Below are positions 33,601 to 42,012 of a stretch of 64,000 nt of DNA, in pieces. Below the pieces are notes generated by a model that was not told where the DNA came from, did no database searches, and saw nothing but the letters and a program-made list of their open reading frames with translations. Source of the stretch: Moraxella cuniculi DSM 21768 (GTDB taxonomy: Bacteria > Pseudomonadota > Gammaproteobacteria > Pseudomonadales > Moraxellaceae); the NCBI RefSeq assembly GCF_900156515.1, contig NZ_FTNU01000012.1:1-64000 (forward strand). The letters are read 5' to 3'. Both the position numbers and the translations under genes were made by a program. Positions within the stretch are counted from its first letter, which is position 1, and each line of letters opens with the position of its first letter.

Positions 33601-34320
33601 CTAGTCTATGAGACCAAAGATCCACAAGATCCAACGAAGACAGTTACTCAAGAAGTGGCTAACCTAAACGATGGTCTAATCTTCACAGGCAACAACTCTG
33701 ACACCCTAAACCGTCATAAGCTAAACAGCCTAGTTACCATCGAAGGTGAAGGCGTAGATAAAGAAGCGGCTAAGACCTTTAAGTCAGCTCAAGGTAATAT
33801 TAATGTAGTTGCTGATGGTTCAAACAAGCTGACTGTTCAGTTGAACAAAGATGTGAAGGTTGATAGCGTAACTGCAAACACAGTTAATGTCGGCACTGGT
33901 ACAAACCAAGTGGCATTAACAAGCAGTGTTGCCCAAGATGGCACTACTGAGCTAAGCGTTGGCACAGTCCAGACGCCGACTCGTATCACCAATGTTGCTT
34001 CAGGTGTGAATGCAACTGATGCGGTGAATATGAGCCAGTTGCAAGGTGCTGCTCAAGCCATCAACAACCGCATCGGCGATGTGGCAAATGATGCTAACGC
34101 AGGTGTGTCGTCAGCGATGGCGATGGCAGCTCTGCCACAAGCATACCTACCGGGCAAGTCAATGCTGACAGGTGGTATCGCCAGCTACAACGGTCAAGGT
34201 GCAGTTGCAGTCGGTTTCTCGAAACTGTCTGATAACGGTCGCTGGGTACTGAAAGTACAAGGCTCTGCCGATACACAAGGCAATGCTGGTGGTGCAGTTG
34301 GTGCAGGCTTCCACTTCTAA
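30622..34320 (+). CDS. Adenosine kinase joined in frame to a trimeric autotransporter adhesin
   Basis: 1232 residues in one frame. Residues 1 to about 307 are a PfkB-type adenosine kinase: AIGNALVDTEF, GGGSAANSMFAFASLGG, and the catalytic DTNGAGDNYAGAF with base Asp285. The kinase is complete except for its last 20-25 residues. From about residue 310 (near base 31550) it changes abruptly to trimeric autotransporter passenger repeats (DLSQETKDQLAKEES, LNKDVDLTKDGSLTIG), a collagen-like GKDG section (about 920-990), neck motifs (NATDAVNMSQLQGA) and the YadA-type membrane anchor ending in AGAGFHF-like VGAGFHF. The passenger lacks its own signal peptide and N-terminal head, so it cannot be exported as written. 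Either a deletion fused two genes or two repeats were misjoined in assembly. Confidence 0.85.
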   Translation: MYDVVAIGNALVDTEFTLSDAALAATNLVRGNMTLADADAQAALFATLSKQGITPAKQAGGGSAANSMFAFASLGGSAFYNCRVGGDDMGDFYLADLANAGVATDADFAVSVDGITGSCAVLVSPDGERTMQTHLGTSSQISAENVKFDTLAQAKWLYLEGYLAMSPSVMPALAELHKQARQAGAKIAVSFADPAVVKFAKDGLLAMLERGVDAVFCNFEEANLFAEADGAADPVNALLKYSELVVITNSDKPTTIACRGERGIESHQVASQPVAQVIDTNGAGDNYAGAFLYGLSQGLDLVSCANLTKATAGSTALTVTATDAASNDTNKTRDYVIDLSQETKDQLAKEESVDGDSNITVTQDKLNSTKGKNFNVSLNKDVDLTKDGSLTIGDTKLDGNSLKVGGNNPVTIDGNKGTVGGLTNTTWNPDNITTGQAATEDQLKTAAAAAKTEVKAGENVTVTSVEGDDKQTIYTVNAKDTSAKVTSATDKVTVNAKTAVKEGSAEVTEYELDLSAEAKEQLAKEESVDGDSNITVTQDKLNSTKGKNFNVSLNKDVNLTDTGSLTIGDTVVNTNGISTGNTAMTPDGIVINGGPAITHDNQGNFKLGDINSGEPVKITNLKAGEADNDAVNVSQLKAAQAAATTKVEGDKGVTVTPETNKDGSTTYTVAAKTDGTTVKVDGNGNIAAVTSDITTNTDGSSTATTPSSLVTAGDVAKAINNSGWKLAADGTAGTELINPADTVTFKAKDNLNVSRDGANITYGLNKDVDLTKDGSLRIGETALTKDGLIINNGPMLVSNGNNLKVGSVDGDTVSPIQIQNVDSGLKDDKGNVVTLANATGDVLNNVVNVGDLKSASDNLNKDLTEKGFNITADNSALDNNETEDNVHLGQTVKFTDPDKNIVTTVADNEIRFGLNNTIQVGEKGEPGKDGKDGTIGVNGKDGSAVVINGKDGSIGLNGKDGENGLTLKGADGAQGVDGTNGANGLPGKDGVTRLVYETKDPQDPTKTVTQEVANLNDGLIFTGNNSDTLNRHKLNSLVTIEGEGVDKEAAKTFKSAQGNINVVADGSNKLTVQLNKDVKVDSVTANTVNVGTGTNQVALTSSVAQDGTTELSVGTVQTPTRITNVASGVNATDAVNMSQLQGAAQAINNRIGDVANDANAGVSSAMAMAALPQAYLPGKSMLTGGIASYNGQGAVAVGFSKLSDNGRWVLKVQGSADTQGNAGGAVGAGFHF
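31657..31766 (+). repeat. 110-bp direct repeat, copy 1, in the autotransporter passenger
   Basis: Essentially identical to 32182-32291. The offset is 525 bases (175 codons), so the frame is kept. It encodes LAKEESVDGDSNITVTQDK and onward to LNKDV. Recombination between copies would remove or duplicate 175 residues. Confidence 0.9.
32182..32291 (+). repeat. 110-bp direct repeat, copy 2, in the autotransporter passenger
   Basis: Second copy of the unit at 31657-31766; a diverged third trace (LNKDVDLTKDGSL) occurs near 32915-32950. Confidence 0.9.
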
Positions 34321-34336
34321 GCCAATGTCCAAAACG

Positions 34337-34364
34337 AAATTCCGTGCCAAAGGGTGCGGAATTT
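34337..34364 (+). terminator. Stem-loop after the autotransporter gene
   Basis: AAATTCCG (34337-34344) pairs with CGGAATTT (34357-34364). There is no long U tract, so it may be a weak terminator. Confidence 0.4.
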
Positions 34365-34420
34365 CCCAAATTATTGATGAAATTATTGCCAAACTTGGCA
34401 TAAACCAATAGGTAAATATT

Positions 34421-35350
34421 ATGAAAAAATTTAGCATGGGTGTTTTGGCACTGTCAGTGCTTGCCATCACAGGTTGTATGGGAACCAAGCAAGTCAGCCA
34501 AAATATCTCAAATCAAGGTACGATTGCCGCTGAGGACATTTATTTTCCAGAGCTAAACAAAGCATGGCAAAAAGATGGTCAATTCCCAAATCGTGAAAAT
34601 TTATCAAAAATTCGTCCAGGTGTTGCCAAAGATGAGCTGTACCAGCTGATTGGTCGCCCACATTTTAACGAGTCAAATCGTGCTCGTGAATGGGACTATA
34701 TCCTAAAGTTCTACCAAGCAGATGACAGCGTCAAAGTATGCCAATATAAGGTTATTTTTGACGAAAAATTCCGTGGTCAAGAGTTTTATTGGTTGCCAGC
34801 TGATTGTGCAGAATATGCCCGTCCACCACAAGCAGGCAGCACAGTCATTATTAATCAGCCACCAGCCCCAGCCCCTGTTATGCTGGTTAATGAACGCATC
34901 ACGCTAGAGGCTGATGCTTTGTTCAAGTTTGACAAATACAAGCTAGAAGATATGTTGCCAGCAGGGCGTGCCAAACTTGATGAATTGGCGGTGAAATTGC
35001 TCGAATGGCAAAGCCGTGGCGATAGCCGTATCCAGTTGGTTGGTCATACTGACCGTTATGGCACCGAAGAGTACAACCAGCTATTGTCAGAACGCCGTGC
35101 CCAAACGGTGCGTGGTTACTTGGTAAGTAAGGGTATTAATGCTGCAACCATCACCGCTGCTGGTGCAGGCGAATTGCAACCTCTGCCAGATGTGGTTTGT
35201 GATATTAACGCACCTCGCGATACACAAATCAAGTGTCTACAACCAAACCGCCGTGTGGAGGTTTTGGTTCAGGTGTATGCACGCACCGCCGAAGGCCTGC
35301 AAGAGATTCAGCAAGGCAAGGATTATCAGAACTTCAATGAAGGCAAATAA
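34421..35350 (+). CDS. OmpA-family lipoprotein with an N-terminal BamE/SmpA-like domain
   Basis: 309 residues. The signal peptide is SVLAITGCMG with lipobox ITGC. Residues about 60-115 (IRPGVAKDELYQLIGRP...EWDYILKF) match the SmpA/OmlA/BamE fold. Residues about 165-295 are an OmpA-C peptidoglycan-binding domain (LVGHTDRYGTEEYNQLLSE, RRAQTVRGYLVSKGI). The protein should link outer membrane and cell wall. It is followed by a strong terminator. Confidence 0.9.
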   Translation: MKKFSMGVLALSVLAITGCMGTKQVSQNISNQGTIAAEDIYFPELNKAWQKDGQFPNRENLSKIRPGVAKDELYQLIGRPHFNESNRAREWDYILKFYQADDSVKVCQYKVIFDEKFRGQEFYWLPADCAEYARPPQAGSTVIINQPPAPAPVMLVNERITLEADALFKFDKYKLEDMLPAGRAKLDELAVKLLEWQSRGDSRIQLVGHTDRYGTEEYNQLLSERRAQTVRGYLVSKGINAATITAAGAGELQPLPDVVCDINAPRDTQIKCLQPNRRVEVLVQVYARTAEGLQEIQQGKDYQNFNEGK

Positions 35351-35360
35351 TCCCATTGCC

Positions 35361-35402
35361 AAAAAACAAGGCCTGATCGCATATCAGGTCTTGTTTTTTT
35401 TG
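35361..35402 (+). terminator. Terminator of the OmpA-like lipoprotein gene
   Basis: The stem AAACAAGGCCTGAT with ATCAGGTCTTGTTT, followed by a run of T. Confidence 0.9.
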
Positions 35403-35567
35403 GATTTTTGATATATAATTTGGCTTTATTTTTCCGTTTGGAATTCGTTGCTGATGGCTTGCCATTGGCGTATTTCCGATCTGAGCTGATGCCTGCCCCA
35501 AGACAGCAGAGCTTATAAGAGATAATACAGTCAGATCGATGCAACCTGTCTTATTATGGAGTCTCCT

Positions 35568-35783
35568 ATGCCTTTAGTTAAGGTTAAAGAAAACGAACCA
35601 GTTGATATCGCAATCCGCCGTTTTAAGCGTGCGTGCGAAAAAGCAGGCGTATTGGCTGATGTTCGCAAAAAAGAATTTTTTGAAAAGCCAACCCAAGAGC
35701 GTAAACGCAAAAAAGCCGCCGCTGTAAAACGCTACAAGAAAAAAGTATATCGTGAGCAAGTGCGTCATACTCGCAAATACTAA
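35568..35783 (+). CDS. rpsU: 30S ribosomal protein bS21
   Basis: 71 residues from ATG 35568 (GGAG nine bases upstream); the frame open to 35556 is not used. It has the bS21 start [20 protein letters not shown] and a lysine/arginine-rich tail ([15 protein letters not shown]). It binds 16S rRNA near the anti-Shine-Dalgarno end and is needed for initiation. It is a single gene with its own terminator and is not joined to dnaG here. Confidence 0.96.
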   Translation: MPLVKVKENEPVDIAIRRFKRACEKAGVLADVRKKEFFEKPTQERKRKKAAAVKRYKKKVYREQVRHTRKY

Positions 35784-35786
35784 TTT

Positions 35787-35820
35787 GAAAATCCTCTGCC
35801 ATCGGTAGGGGATTTTTTTG
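35787..35820 (+). terminator. Terminator of rpsU
   Basis: AATCCTCTGCC pairs with GGTAGGGGATT through G-U pairs, followed by TTTTTTT. Confidence 0.8.
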
Positions 35821-35823
35821 GCG

Positions 35824-35991
35824 GTTTGGTATTCAATAGGCACTGTCAATCACAGTAAGCGAAGCTGGCATTATAAATTCATCGATTGTTATAAGCTTTA
35901 TTTGGGACTGGGTAGGGCGGCTTACGGAGAAAAAGAGCCGCTGTCTTTAACAGCAAAAGGGCATGATGCCAAACCCATCAAGGGCGGTTAA
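35824..35991 (+). pseudogene. Unrecognised coding-like remnant
   Basis: A 55-codon open frame without start codon reads like protein (GTVNHSKRSWHYKFIDCYKL, LGRAAYGEKEPLSLTAKGH, ending KPIKGG and TAA 35989). It begins directly at the rpsU terminator, so the start may have been lost. The function is unknown. Confidence 0.3.
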
Positions 35992-36018
35992 ATGTGCATA
36001 ATCAGAGATTTGCCCAAG

Positions 36019-36041
36019 AAAAAGCAGGCAAAATTGCCTGC
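36019..36041 (-). terminator. Terminator of the small lipoprotein gene
   Basis: GCAGGCAA (36024-36031) pairs with TTGCCTGC (36034-36041); on the minus strand a T-rich run follows. Confidence 0.75.
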
Positions 36042-36057
36042 TGGTAAACATTAATAA

Positions 36058-36354
36058 TCAGTTACCATTTGTGTATTTTTGGATAACTTGCTGAGTTTGT
36101 TCATCAAGTACAGGGGCGGTGCTGGCGGCAGTTGGGTACTGACCATTGACAGCTTGGGTGGCTTTCATATCAACCAATGCAGCCTCGCGTTTGGTGTCGG
36201 CGTTGTAGTTTGGGCCTTCGCCGATAGGATAGCTGGTGCTTTCAACCAATGAAAAATTGCTTTTTTTGTCCATGATTTTGTCAGCGGTAGCGGTCATGGC
36301 GTTACAGCCAGTTAGAGCAACAGCGGCAACAATGGCAAATGCGATGGCTTTCAT
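36058..36354 (-). CDS. Small lipoprotein of unknown function
   Basis: 98 residues from ATG 36354, with AGGAG six bases upstream. The signal peptide is MKAIAFAIVAAVALTGC with lipobox LTGC, so the protein is lipidated. The mature region is short, hydrophilic and without known domain (NFSLVESTSYPIGEGPNYNA). A Pro/Ala linker-like part precedes the tail QQVIQKYTNGN. Confidence 0.75.
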   Translation of the reverse strand: MKAIAFAIVAAVALTGCNAMTATADKIMDKKSNFSLVESTSYPIGEGPNYNADTKREAALVDMKATQAVNGQYPTAASTAPVLDEQTQQVIQKYTNGN

Positions 36355-36390
36355 AATAACTCCTAAATTCAATGATAAGATAAATTGCAA

Positions 36391-36718
36391 TAACCGATAT
36401 GGTTATTAAGATGTTCATATTTTACTTCATAATCATGGCTTTTTTATTGGTTTTTTGTAATTTGAGCAAAATAATCATGCTACCAAGACCATCGGGCTGC
36501 TGATGTGGTAATTTGTGCCATATTCATAAGATTGGTGGAGGTAAACTCCTATTTATTGCCAAGTTATAAAACATTCATTTAAAATGAATAAAATACTGTA
36601 CTTTGACATACAGTGTGCTACAATAACCATATAGCCACTTGGAATGTCAGATTAAGTGGGTGAAAATTAGCCAATCATGGAGCGTGTAGCTGTCGCCACA
36701 CGATTTTGGAGAAATGCA
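36391..36718. promoter_or_regulatory. Divergent upstream region with two dyads
   Basis: A 17-base perfect palindrome ATTCATTT-A-AAATGAAT occupies 36573-36589. Next to it, ACTGTA (36595-36600) mirrors TACAGT (36609-36614) around TTGACA. Both lie where promoters of the cytochrome gene would be, so they are candidate regulator sites. Nothing else was seen in these 328 bases. Confidence 0.45.
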
Positions 36719-37222
36719 ATGTCAATCATGCGATGGGTTTTGTTATTATGTCTACCAATGATGGTTGTTGCTTGTGGTGATGAGCCACCAGCCAAAACTG
36801 CCAGCAACAATCAAAGCAGCCAGCCTGTAAGCCGCGAGGCGGCTGGCGAACAAAACAACAATGAACAAAGTAGCGATACACAGTCGGCACAGCAGGAAGC
36901 CACCGATAAAGATACACAACAAGAAGCGGTGCAGGCACCCGAGCCGTCAGAGCCAAAAGCAGCGGTAGTGGCGGCATCGCTGGAAGAGGGGCGAGCGTTG
37001 TATGACAAAACCTGCAAAGTCTGTCATGATGCAGGACTGCTTGATGCACCCAAGTTATCTGCCAAAGCCGACTGGCAAAAACGCCTGTCAGAAAAAGGCC
37101 TAGAGACTTTGCAGCAGCATTCGGCACAGGGATTTAATAAAATGCCTGCACAAGCCACAGGCGATGTCAGCGAAGCACAGGTCTATGCGGCGGTTAATTA
37201 TATTCTTGAGCAGAATAAATAG
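36719..37222 (+). CDS. c-type cytochrome (cytochrome c5-like) lipoprotein
   Basis: About 167 residues from ATG 36719 (GGAGA seven bases upstream). The signal peptide ends at a lipobox (MMVVACGDEP), so it is membrane-tethered. A long Gln/Ser/Asn/Glu-rich spacer (about 20-85) separates it from one haem domain: CKVCH haem attachment, then a C-terminal Met ligand in GFNKMPAQA and the helix EAQVYAAVNYILEQ. It resembles cytochrome c5 electron carriers. The partner oxidase or reductase is not visible here. Confidence 0.9.
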   Translation: MSIMRWVLLLCLPMMVVACGDEPPAKTASNNQSSQPVSREAAGEQNNNEQSSDTQSAQQEATDKDTQQEAVQAPEPSEPKAAVVAASLEEGRALYDKTCKVCHDAGLLDAPKLSAKADWQKRLSEKGLETLQQHSAQGFNKMPAQATGDVSEAQVYAAVNYILEQNK

Positions 37223-37397
37223 CCAGCCGATGTCGGTCGCCATCTGCACGATTGACAAGCTGACAAATACTCATATCAAACAAAATCTGAACGACTGGCG
37301 AAAATCGATTGCCAAGATGGGTAGAGGCGGACGAATTGTGTATCGTTAATTGGCTTTGTACACAGCTGGCAGACTATACAATAAAGCACAAACCAAC

Positions 37398-37427
37398 AAA
37401 AAGGGCGTTGTTTATACAACACCCTTT
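37398..37427 (-). terminator. Terminator downstream of tRNA-Pro
   Basis: AAAGGG-C-GTTGT and ACAAC-A-CCCTTT form a 12-position stem with a TTAT loop; T runs lie on both sides, so it may also end the cytochrome transcript. Confidence 0.75.
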
Positions 37428-37438
37428 ATTAAATGAAC

Positions 37439-37515
37439 TGGTCGGAATGATAGGATTTGAACCTACGACCCCTTGCACCCCATGCAAGTGCGCTACCAAG
37501 CTGCGCTACATTCCG
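37439..37515 (-). tRNA. tRNA-Pro (GGG anticodon)
   Basis: 77 nt including encoded CCA. The acceptor CGGAATG pairs with CATTCCG. The D arm is GCGCAGCTTGGTAGCGC, the anticodon stem CTTGC/GCAAG carries loop ATGGGGT (anticodon GGG, reading CCC/CCU), and the T arm is GTAGGTTCAAATCCTAT. Confidence 0.96.
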
Positions 37516-37686
37516 ATAGGCTTATATTGTAGCGGATTTTTGGGATTTTACAAGTGTTTTGTAGAAAATTTGTTGTAGCTGTGGGTGTATGGGTGTAATT
37601 CATTGATAGATTAGCGTGATTTGTTATGACAAATGGGCTGATTTTTGGGTGGATTTGTTGGAGATGATAAATTTACCCAAAAATAG

Positions 37687-37887
37687 CAGTTTGTTGAATT
37701 TGCTAAAATCATAAAAGGCACATGGGAATTTTATGATTTAATAAGCAAAGCTAATTTGAATGATAATCAATACATTGATGAAAATCAACCAAATGAATTT
37801 AAAAATAAACGGTTTGGTTTTGTGCATTTATTATTCCGATATTTAGCAACAAGCCCCAAATTTTCATTCAGGGCTTGTTTGTCATCA
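37687..37887 (+). pseudogene. Unrecognised coding-like remnant before gatB
   Basis: A start-less frame with coding character (EFAKIIKGTWEFYDLISKAN, then DNQYIDENQPNEFKNKRFG) runs into the gatB 3' end. A second frame just upstream (ATG 37664, INLPKNSSLLNLL) would join it by a frameshift. It looks like a broken small gene, perhaps immunity-type. The rest of 37516-37686 shows nothing. Confidence 0.3.
37847..37880. repeat. Inverted repeat at the gatB 3' end
   Basis: AACAAGCCC (37848-37856) and GGGCTTGTT (37871-37879) can form a 9-bp stem; the weak U tract leaves termination uncertain. Confidence 0.45.
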
Positions 37888-39357
37888 TCAACCAATCAGC
37901 TGTTTTAGCAGTTCATTGACTTGGGCAGGATTTGCCTTGCCACGACTGGCTTTCATGACTTGACCGACCAAGCCGTTAAAGGCTTTTTCTTTGCCAGACT
38001 TGTACTCTTCGACCATTTTTTCGTTATCGGCAAGCACCTGTTTGATGATTGCTTCGATGGCACCTGTGTCGGTTTCTTGTTTTAGCCCTTTTTCGTTGAT
38101 GATTTCATCGGCGGTTTTGTCAGATTCCCATAGGTAGCCAAACACTTCTTTGGCAATTTTACCGCTGATGGTATTGTCCAAAATGCGTGCGATTAGCCCT
38201 GCAAGGCGTTCGGCGTTGATGGGTGATTTGTCAATGCTTAGCTCGTTTTTGTTTAATGAACCAAGCAGCTCACCCATCACCCAGTTGGCACAGATTTTGG
38301 CATGCGTTTTGCCAACAATGGCCACCAGTTTTTCAAAATAATCCGACAATGCACGGCTGCCATTTAGCACGGCGGCATCATAACTGGTCAGACCAAACTC
38401 ATTGACAAAACGCTCTTTGCGTACGCTAGGCAGCTCTGGCATTTCGGCTTTGATTTTTGCCAAAGTTTCATCGCTGATGATAACAGGCAGCAAGTCAGGG
38501 CAGGGGAAATAGCGGTAATCGTTCGCTTCTTCTTTGGTTCGCATGGCACGAGTTTCATCACGCTCAGGGTCATACAGGCGTGTGGCTTGTTCAACCTTAC
38601 CGCCATCTTCGATGATGTCAATTTGGCGTTCGATTTCTGCCTTGATTGCACGCTCAATAAAGCGGAATGAGTTGAGATTTTTTAGTTCACAGCGTGTGCC
38701 AAATGGCGTGTTTGGCTTATGCACCGAGACATTGATATCGGCACGGAATGAGCCCTCTGCCATGATGGCATCACTGATACCAAGCCAAGTTACTAATTCG
38801 TGAATGGTTTTGACATAGGCGACCGCTTCAGCAACCGAACGCATATCAGGCTCGGAGACGATTTCAATCAATGGTGTGCCAGCACGGTTCAGATCCACCC
38901 CTGTCATCTGTGGCACAGCATCATGCACTGATTTGCCTGCATCTTCTTCTAGGTGGGCACGGGTGATGCCGATGCGTTTGCTGTATTCGTTTTTTTCACC
39001 AGCATTAACAAGAATGTCAATATATCCTTTACCAACGATTGGATTTGCCATCTGTGTGGTTTGGTAGCCTTTTGGCAAATCAGGATAAAAATAGTTCTTG
39101 CGATCAAAGGTATTATAAAGTCCAAGCTCGGCATTAACACCCAAGCCAAATTTTAAGGCTCGCTCAATCACGCCTTCGTTTAGCACAGGCAATGCACCCG
39201 GAAAACCCAAATCAACGATGGTTGCTTGGGTATTGGCATCGCTACCAAAAGCTGTCGGTGCGTTTGAGAAAATTTTACTTTCGGTGTTTAATTGGCAGTG
39301 AATTTCAATACCGATGACGACTTCATAGCCGTCGATAAGTGGAGCTTGATTGGTCAT
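37888..39357 (-). CDS. gatB: Asp-tRNA(Asn)/Glu-tRNA(Gln) amidotransferase subunit B
   Basis: 489 residues of normal GatB length. It contains [35 protein letters not shown] and the [10 protein letters not shown] block of the kinase-like catalytic cradle, with a C-terminal YqeY helical domain. It phosphorylates and amidates mischarged Glu-tRNA(Gln) and Asp-tRNA(Asn) using ammonia from GatA. The gene order gatC-gatA-GNAT-gatB lies on the minus strand. Confidence 0.97.
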   Translation of the reverse strand: MTNQAPLIDGYEVVIGIEIHCQLNTESKIFSNAPTAFGSDANTQATIVDLGFPGALPVLNEGVIERALKFGLGVNAELGLYNTFDRKNYFYPDLPKGYQTTQMANPIVGKGYIDILVNAGEKNEYSKRIGITRAHLEEDAGKSVHDAVPQMTGVDLNRAGTPLIEIVSEPDMRSVAEAVAYVKTIHELVTWLGISDAIMAEGSFRADINVSVHKPNTPFGTRCELKNLNSFRFIERAIKAEIERQIDIIEDGGKVEQATRLYDPERDETRAMRTKEEANDYRYFPCPDLLPVIISDETLAKIKAEMPELPSVRKERFVNEFGLTSYDAAVLNGSRALSDYFEKLVAIVGKTHAKICANWVMGELLGSLNKNELSIDKSPINAERLAGLIARILDNTISGKIAKEVFGYLWESDKTADEIINEKGLKQETDTGAIEAIIKQVLADNEKMVEEYKSGKEKAFNGLVGQVMKASRGKANPAQVNELLKQLIG

Positions 39358-39370
39358 AGTGATTCTCTTT

Positions 39371-39907
39371 TCAATTGGTGTCTGATGGATTTTTGGTTCT
39401 TGCCATCATATATAAATCGCACAGCTTGCCATCACGATAGGCGTAGTTTCGTAGTGTGCCTTCGTTGATAAAGCCAAATTTTTCATACAAAGTAATCGCA
39501 GGCGTGTTATCGGTATAAACTTGTAATTCCAGTCGGGATAAGCCAAGCCAATTATCCGCCAAATCAACGATGGTCTGCATCAGCATCGTGCCGATGCCTT
39601 GTCCGTGACTGTCTGTGCTTACGGCGATGACGATGGAGCCTGCATGACGGCGACGCACGGCGGTCTCGATGGTCAAGGCAGCATTACCCATGATGCGATA
39701 TTCGTCATCATTATCAAACAGTGCCACGAATGAATGCACATGGCTTGGGATGTCAGATAGCCGCTTCTCCCAACTATGTAAGGACTGACTAGGCAAAGCA
39801 AGCGTCTGACGATAGACTTCAGGTTGTCTGTATAAGTCATACAGTCCTTGATGGTCGTAGGGTTCGGTTGGTCGAACCACGATGTTTGTGCTGATTGCTT
39901 TGCCCAT
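39371..39907 (-). CDS. GNAT-family N-acetyltransferase inserted between gatA and gatB
   Basis: 178 residues with the GNAT acetyl-CoA motif [16 protein letters not shown], and the [20 protein letters not shown] block where the beta-bulge and the second signature occur. It resembles RimI-like or PanM-type small acetyltransferases that act on protein N-termini or amines. It is placed inside the gat operon with 13 and 21 base gaps, so it is probably co-transcribed. The substrate is unknown. Confidence 0.85.
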   Translation of the reverse strand: MGKAISTNIVVRPTEPYDHQGLYDLYRQPEVYRQTLALPSQSLHSWEKRLSDIPSHVHSFVALFDNDDEYRIMGNAALTIETAVRRRHAGSIVIAVSTDSHGQGIGTMLMQTIVDLADNWLGLSRLELQVYTDNTPAITLYEKFGFINEGTLRNYAYRDGKLCDLYMMARTKNPSDTN

Positions 39908-39928
39908 GTCCTTATCCTTGCTTATCGA

Positions 39929-41407
39929 TTAGCCGATGCTTGGTGCTGCTTTATGAAAGTCAGTCACTTGCTGATATGCATCGGTGACGCTTAGCAGTTT
40001 GCCTTCTTGCCAATGATTGCCAATCAATTGCAAGCCCACTGGCAAGCCTTGTTTATCAAAGCCAATCGGGTGGCTGATGGCTGGCAGTCCTGCCAAGTTT
40101 ACCCCAATGGTATAAACATCGCCCATATAAATCTCGGCAGGGGTCAGGCTGGCACCGATTTTGTAGGCGGTGGTTGGTGCGGTCGGTGTAGCGATGACAT
40201 CACAGCTTTCAAAGGCTTTGGCGAAGTCTTGGGCAATCAAGCGGCGTACTTTTTGAGCCTTGACATAATACGCATCAAAATAGCCTGCCGAAAGGGCATA
40301 AGTTCCCATGATGATACGGCGTTGTACTTCTGCTCCGAAGCCTTCAGAGCGGCTGCGTGTGTATAAATCGTGTAAATCTTTTGGATTTTCGCAGCGATAG
40401 CCAAACCGCACACCATCAAAGCGAGACAGGTTGGAGCTGGCTTCGGCAGGGGCGAGCAGATAGTAGGTGGCAAGGGTGATTTCGGGGTGGGTTAGGTGGA
40501 TATCAACCAAAGTTGCACCAAGTTCTTCATAGTGCTTTAAGGCAGACTTGACAGTTGTGGCGACTTCATCATTTAGCCCTGCACCAAAATATTCGCTTGG
40601 CACGCCGATTCTTAAGCCTTGCAGTGGTTTGTCATTGGTGCGAGCGGTCAAGATTTCATCTACCCAGTTTGGCACATCTTTGGCAATACTGGTAGAGTCC
40701 TTATTGTCATGACCTGACATGGGCTGCAACAAATAAGCACAGTCTAGGGCGGATTTGCCAAATGCACCTGCCTGATCGAGGCTTGAGGCATAGGCAATCA
40801 TACCATAGCGAGAAACACGACCGTAGGTAGGCTTGATGCCTGTTACGCCACAAAAACTTGCTGGCTGACGAATCGAGCCACCCGTGTCCGAACCTGTCGC
40901 CACAGGCACAAATCCTGCTGCCACAGCTGCCGCACTACCGCCTGATGAACCACCGGGCACGCGTGATAAATCCCATGGGTTATGCACCGCACCGTAGTGG
41001 GATTTTTCGTTGTCCGACCCCATGGCAAATTCGTCCATGTTTAGCTTGCCAAGGCTGATAAAGCCAGCATCAGCAACATTTTTTACCACAGTGGCATCAT
41101 AAGGCGAGACAAAATTATGCAGCATTTTTGAGCCGCAGGTGCTAAGCACGCCTTGGGTGCAAAGATTGTCCTTGTGTGCCATCGGTACGCCAAGCAGTGG
41201 GCGAGTATCGCCATCAGCACGCAGAGCATCAGCGGTTTTAGCGTGTTGTTTGGCGGTATCGAGCGTTTGTGTGATAAAGCTGTTGGTCTGTGTATCCAAG
41301 CTCTCAATGCGACTGGCAAAGTGTGCCACCAAATCGCTGCTGCTAAATTGTTTATTTTGTAAACCCGTTACCATCTCATGAACGGATAAATGGTGAAATT
41401 GTGTCAT
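39929..41407 (-). CDS. gatA: Asp-tRNA(Asn)/Glu-tRNA(Gln) amidotransferase subunit A
   Basis: 492 residues from ATG 41407 (AAAGG upstream). The amidase signature is [14 protein letters not shown], with the catalytic Lys in MAHKDNLCT and the Ser-Ser pair in [13 protein letters not shown]. It releases ammonia from glutamine or asparagine and feeds it to GatB. The frame open to 41434 adds nine non-family residues. Confidence 0.97.
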   Translation of the reverse strand: MTQFHHLSVHEMVTGLQNKQFSSSDLVAHFASRIESLDTQTNSFITQTLDTAKQHAKTADALRADGDTRPLLGVPMAHKDNLCTQGVLSTCGSKMLHNFVSPYDATVVKNVADAGFISLGKLNMDEFAMGSDNEKSHYGAVHNPWDLSRVPGGSSGGSAAAVAAGFVPVATGSDTGGSIRQPASFCGVTGIKPTYGRVSRYGMIAYASSLDQAGAFGKSALDCAYLLQPMSGHDNKDSTSIAKDVPNWVDEILTARTNDKPLQGLRIGVPSEYFGAGLNDEVATTVKSALKHYEELGATLVDIHLTHPEITLATYYLLAPAEASSNLSRFDGVRFGYRCENPKDLHDLYTRSRSEGFGAEVQRRIIMGTYALSAGYFDAYYVKAQKVRRLIAQDFAKAFESCDVIATPTAPTTAYKIGASLTPAEIYMGDVYTIGVNLAGLPAISHPIGFDKQGLPVGLQLIGNHWQEGKLLSVTDAYQQVTDFHKAAPSIG

Positions 41408-41506
41408 GGTTTGCCTTTCAACTAAAAATATCATATTGTTTGTGATTGGGGTGAATGCTGGGCTGATTTATCTTGTTGTTATCATCAAATCAACCACTTA
41501 TGCTGC

Positions 41507-41800
41507 TTATTCAATCACTTGTGGCACCAGATACAAGCCATCAGCGACACTGGGTGCGACCGATTGGTTGGCACTGCGATCAATGTCAGTTGTGGCGGTG
41601 TCGGTGCGTAGAGATTGTTGGTTTTCGTGAATGTTGGCAAGTGGCTTGATGTTGTCGGTATCGACCGAGTCAAGCACATTCATCATTGCTAGGATTTTTT
41701 GTAGACTGCCAGCATAGGCGACAGCGGTGGCATCATCGATGGCAAGTCGCGATAATTTGGCAGCCGCCAAAATATCTTCGGTGCTTAGTTGTTCGCTCAT
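41507..41800 (-). CDS. gatC: Asp-tRNA(Asn)/Glu-tRNA(Gln) amidotransferase subunit C
   Basis: 97 residues, the usual GatC size. It has the conserved DILAAAKLSRLAIDD start and VAPSVADGLYLVPQVIE tail (family: APE..dg.f.VPkVi). It stabilises the GatA-GatB contact. It is the first gene of the gat group. Confidence 0.93.
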   Translation of the reverse strand: MSEQLSTEDILAAAKLSRLAIDDATAVAYAGSLQKILAMMNVLDSVDTDNIKPLANIHENQQSLRTDTATTDIDRSANQSVAPSVADGLYLVPQVIE

Positions 41801-41839
41801 ATAATTTCCTTAATGGACAATAAATCATATAAACTTTTC

Positions 41840-41848
41840 ATTATAGCA
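41840..41848 (-). promoter_or_regulatory. Extended -10 promoter before gatC
   Basis: On the minus strand TGC-TATAAT is a consensus extended -10, about 40 bases upstream of the gatC start; the -35 region is poor. Confidence 0.5.
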
Positions 41849-42012
41849 TAGCTTGGCACGGTCTAAAACCAAGTTTATATAAAAAGCACTGCAATCATAA
41901 AAACCAAGCGGTGATGTTTGTCGTGCTATTATGGTTGTCATTAATGCCATTGACTTATGTTTTAAAAAAGGGCAATATTGCCAATTTGCTTTGAGATAAT
42001 CAAGGGATTATT

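Noticed and set aside
36391-36720. Start at 36677 for the cytochrome gene
   Set aside because: It adds charged residues before the signal peptide and lacks a ribosome binding site; 36719 has GGAGA at good distance.
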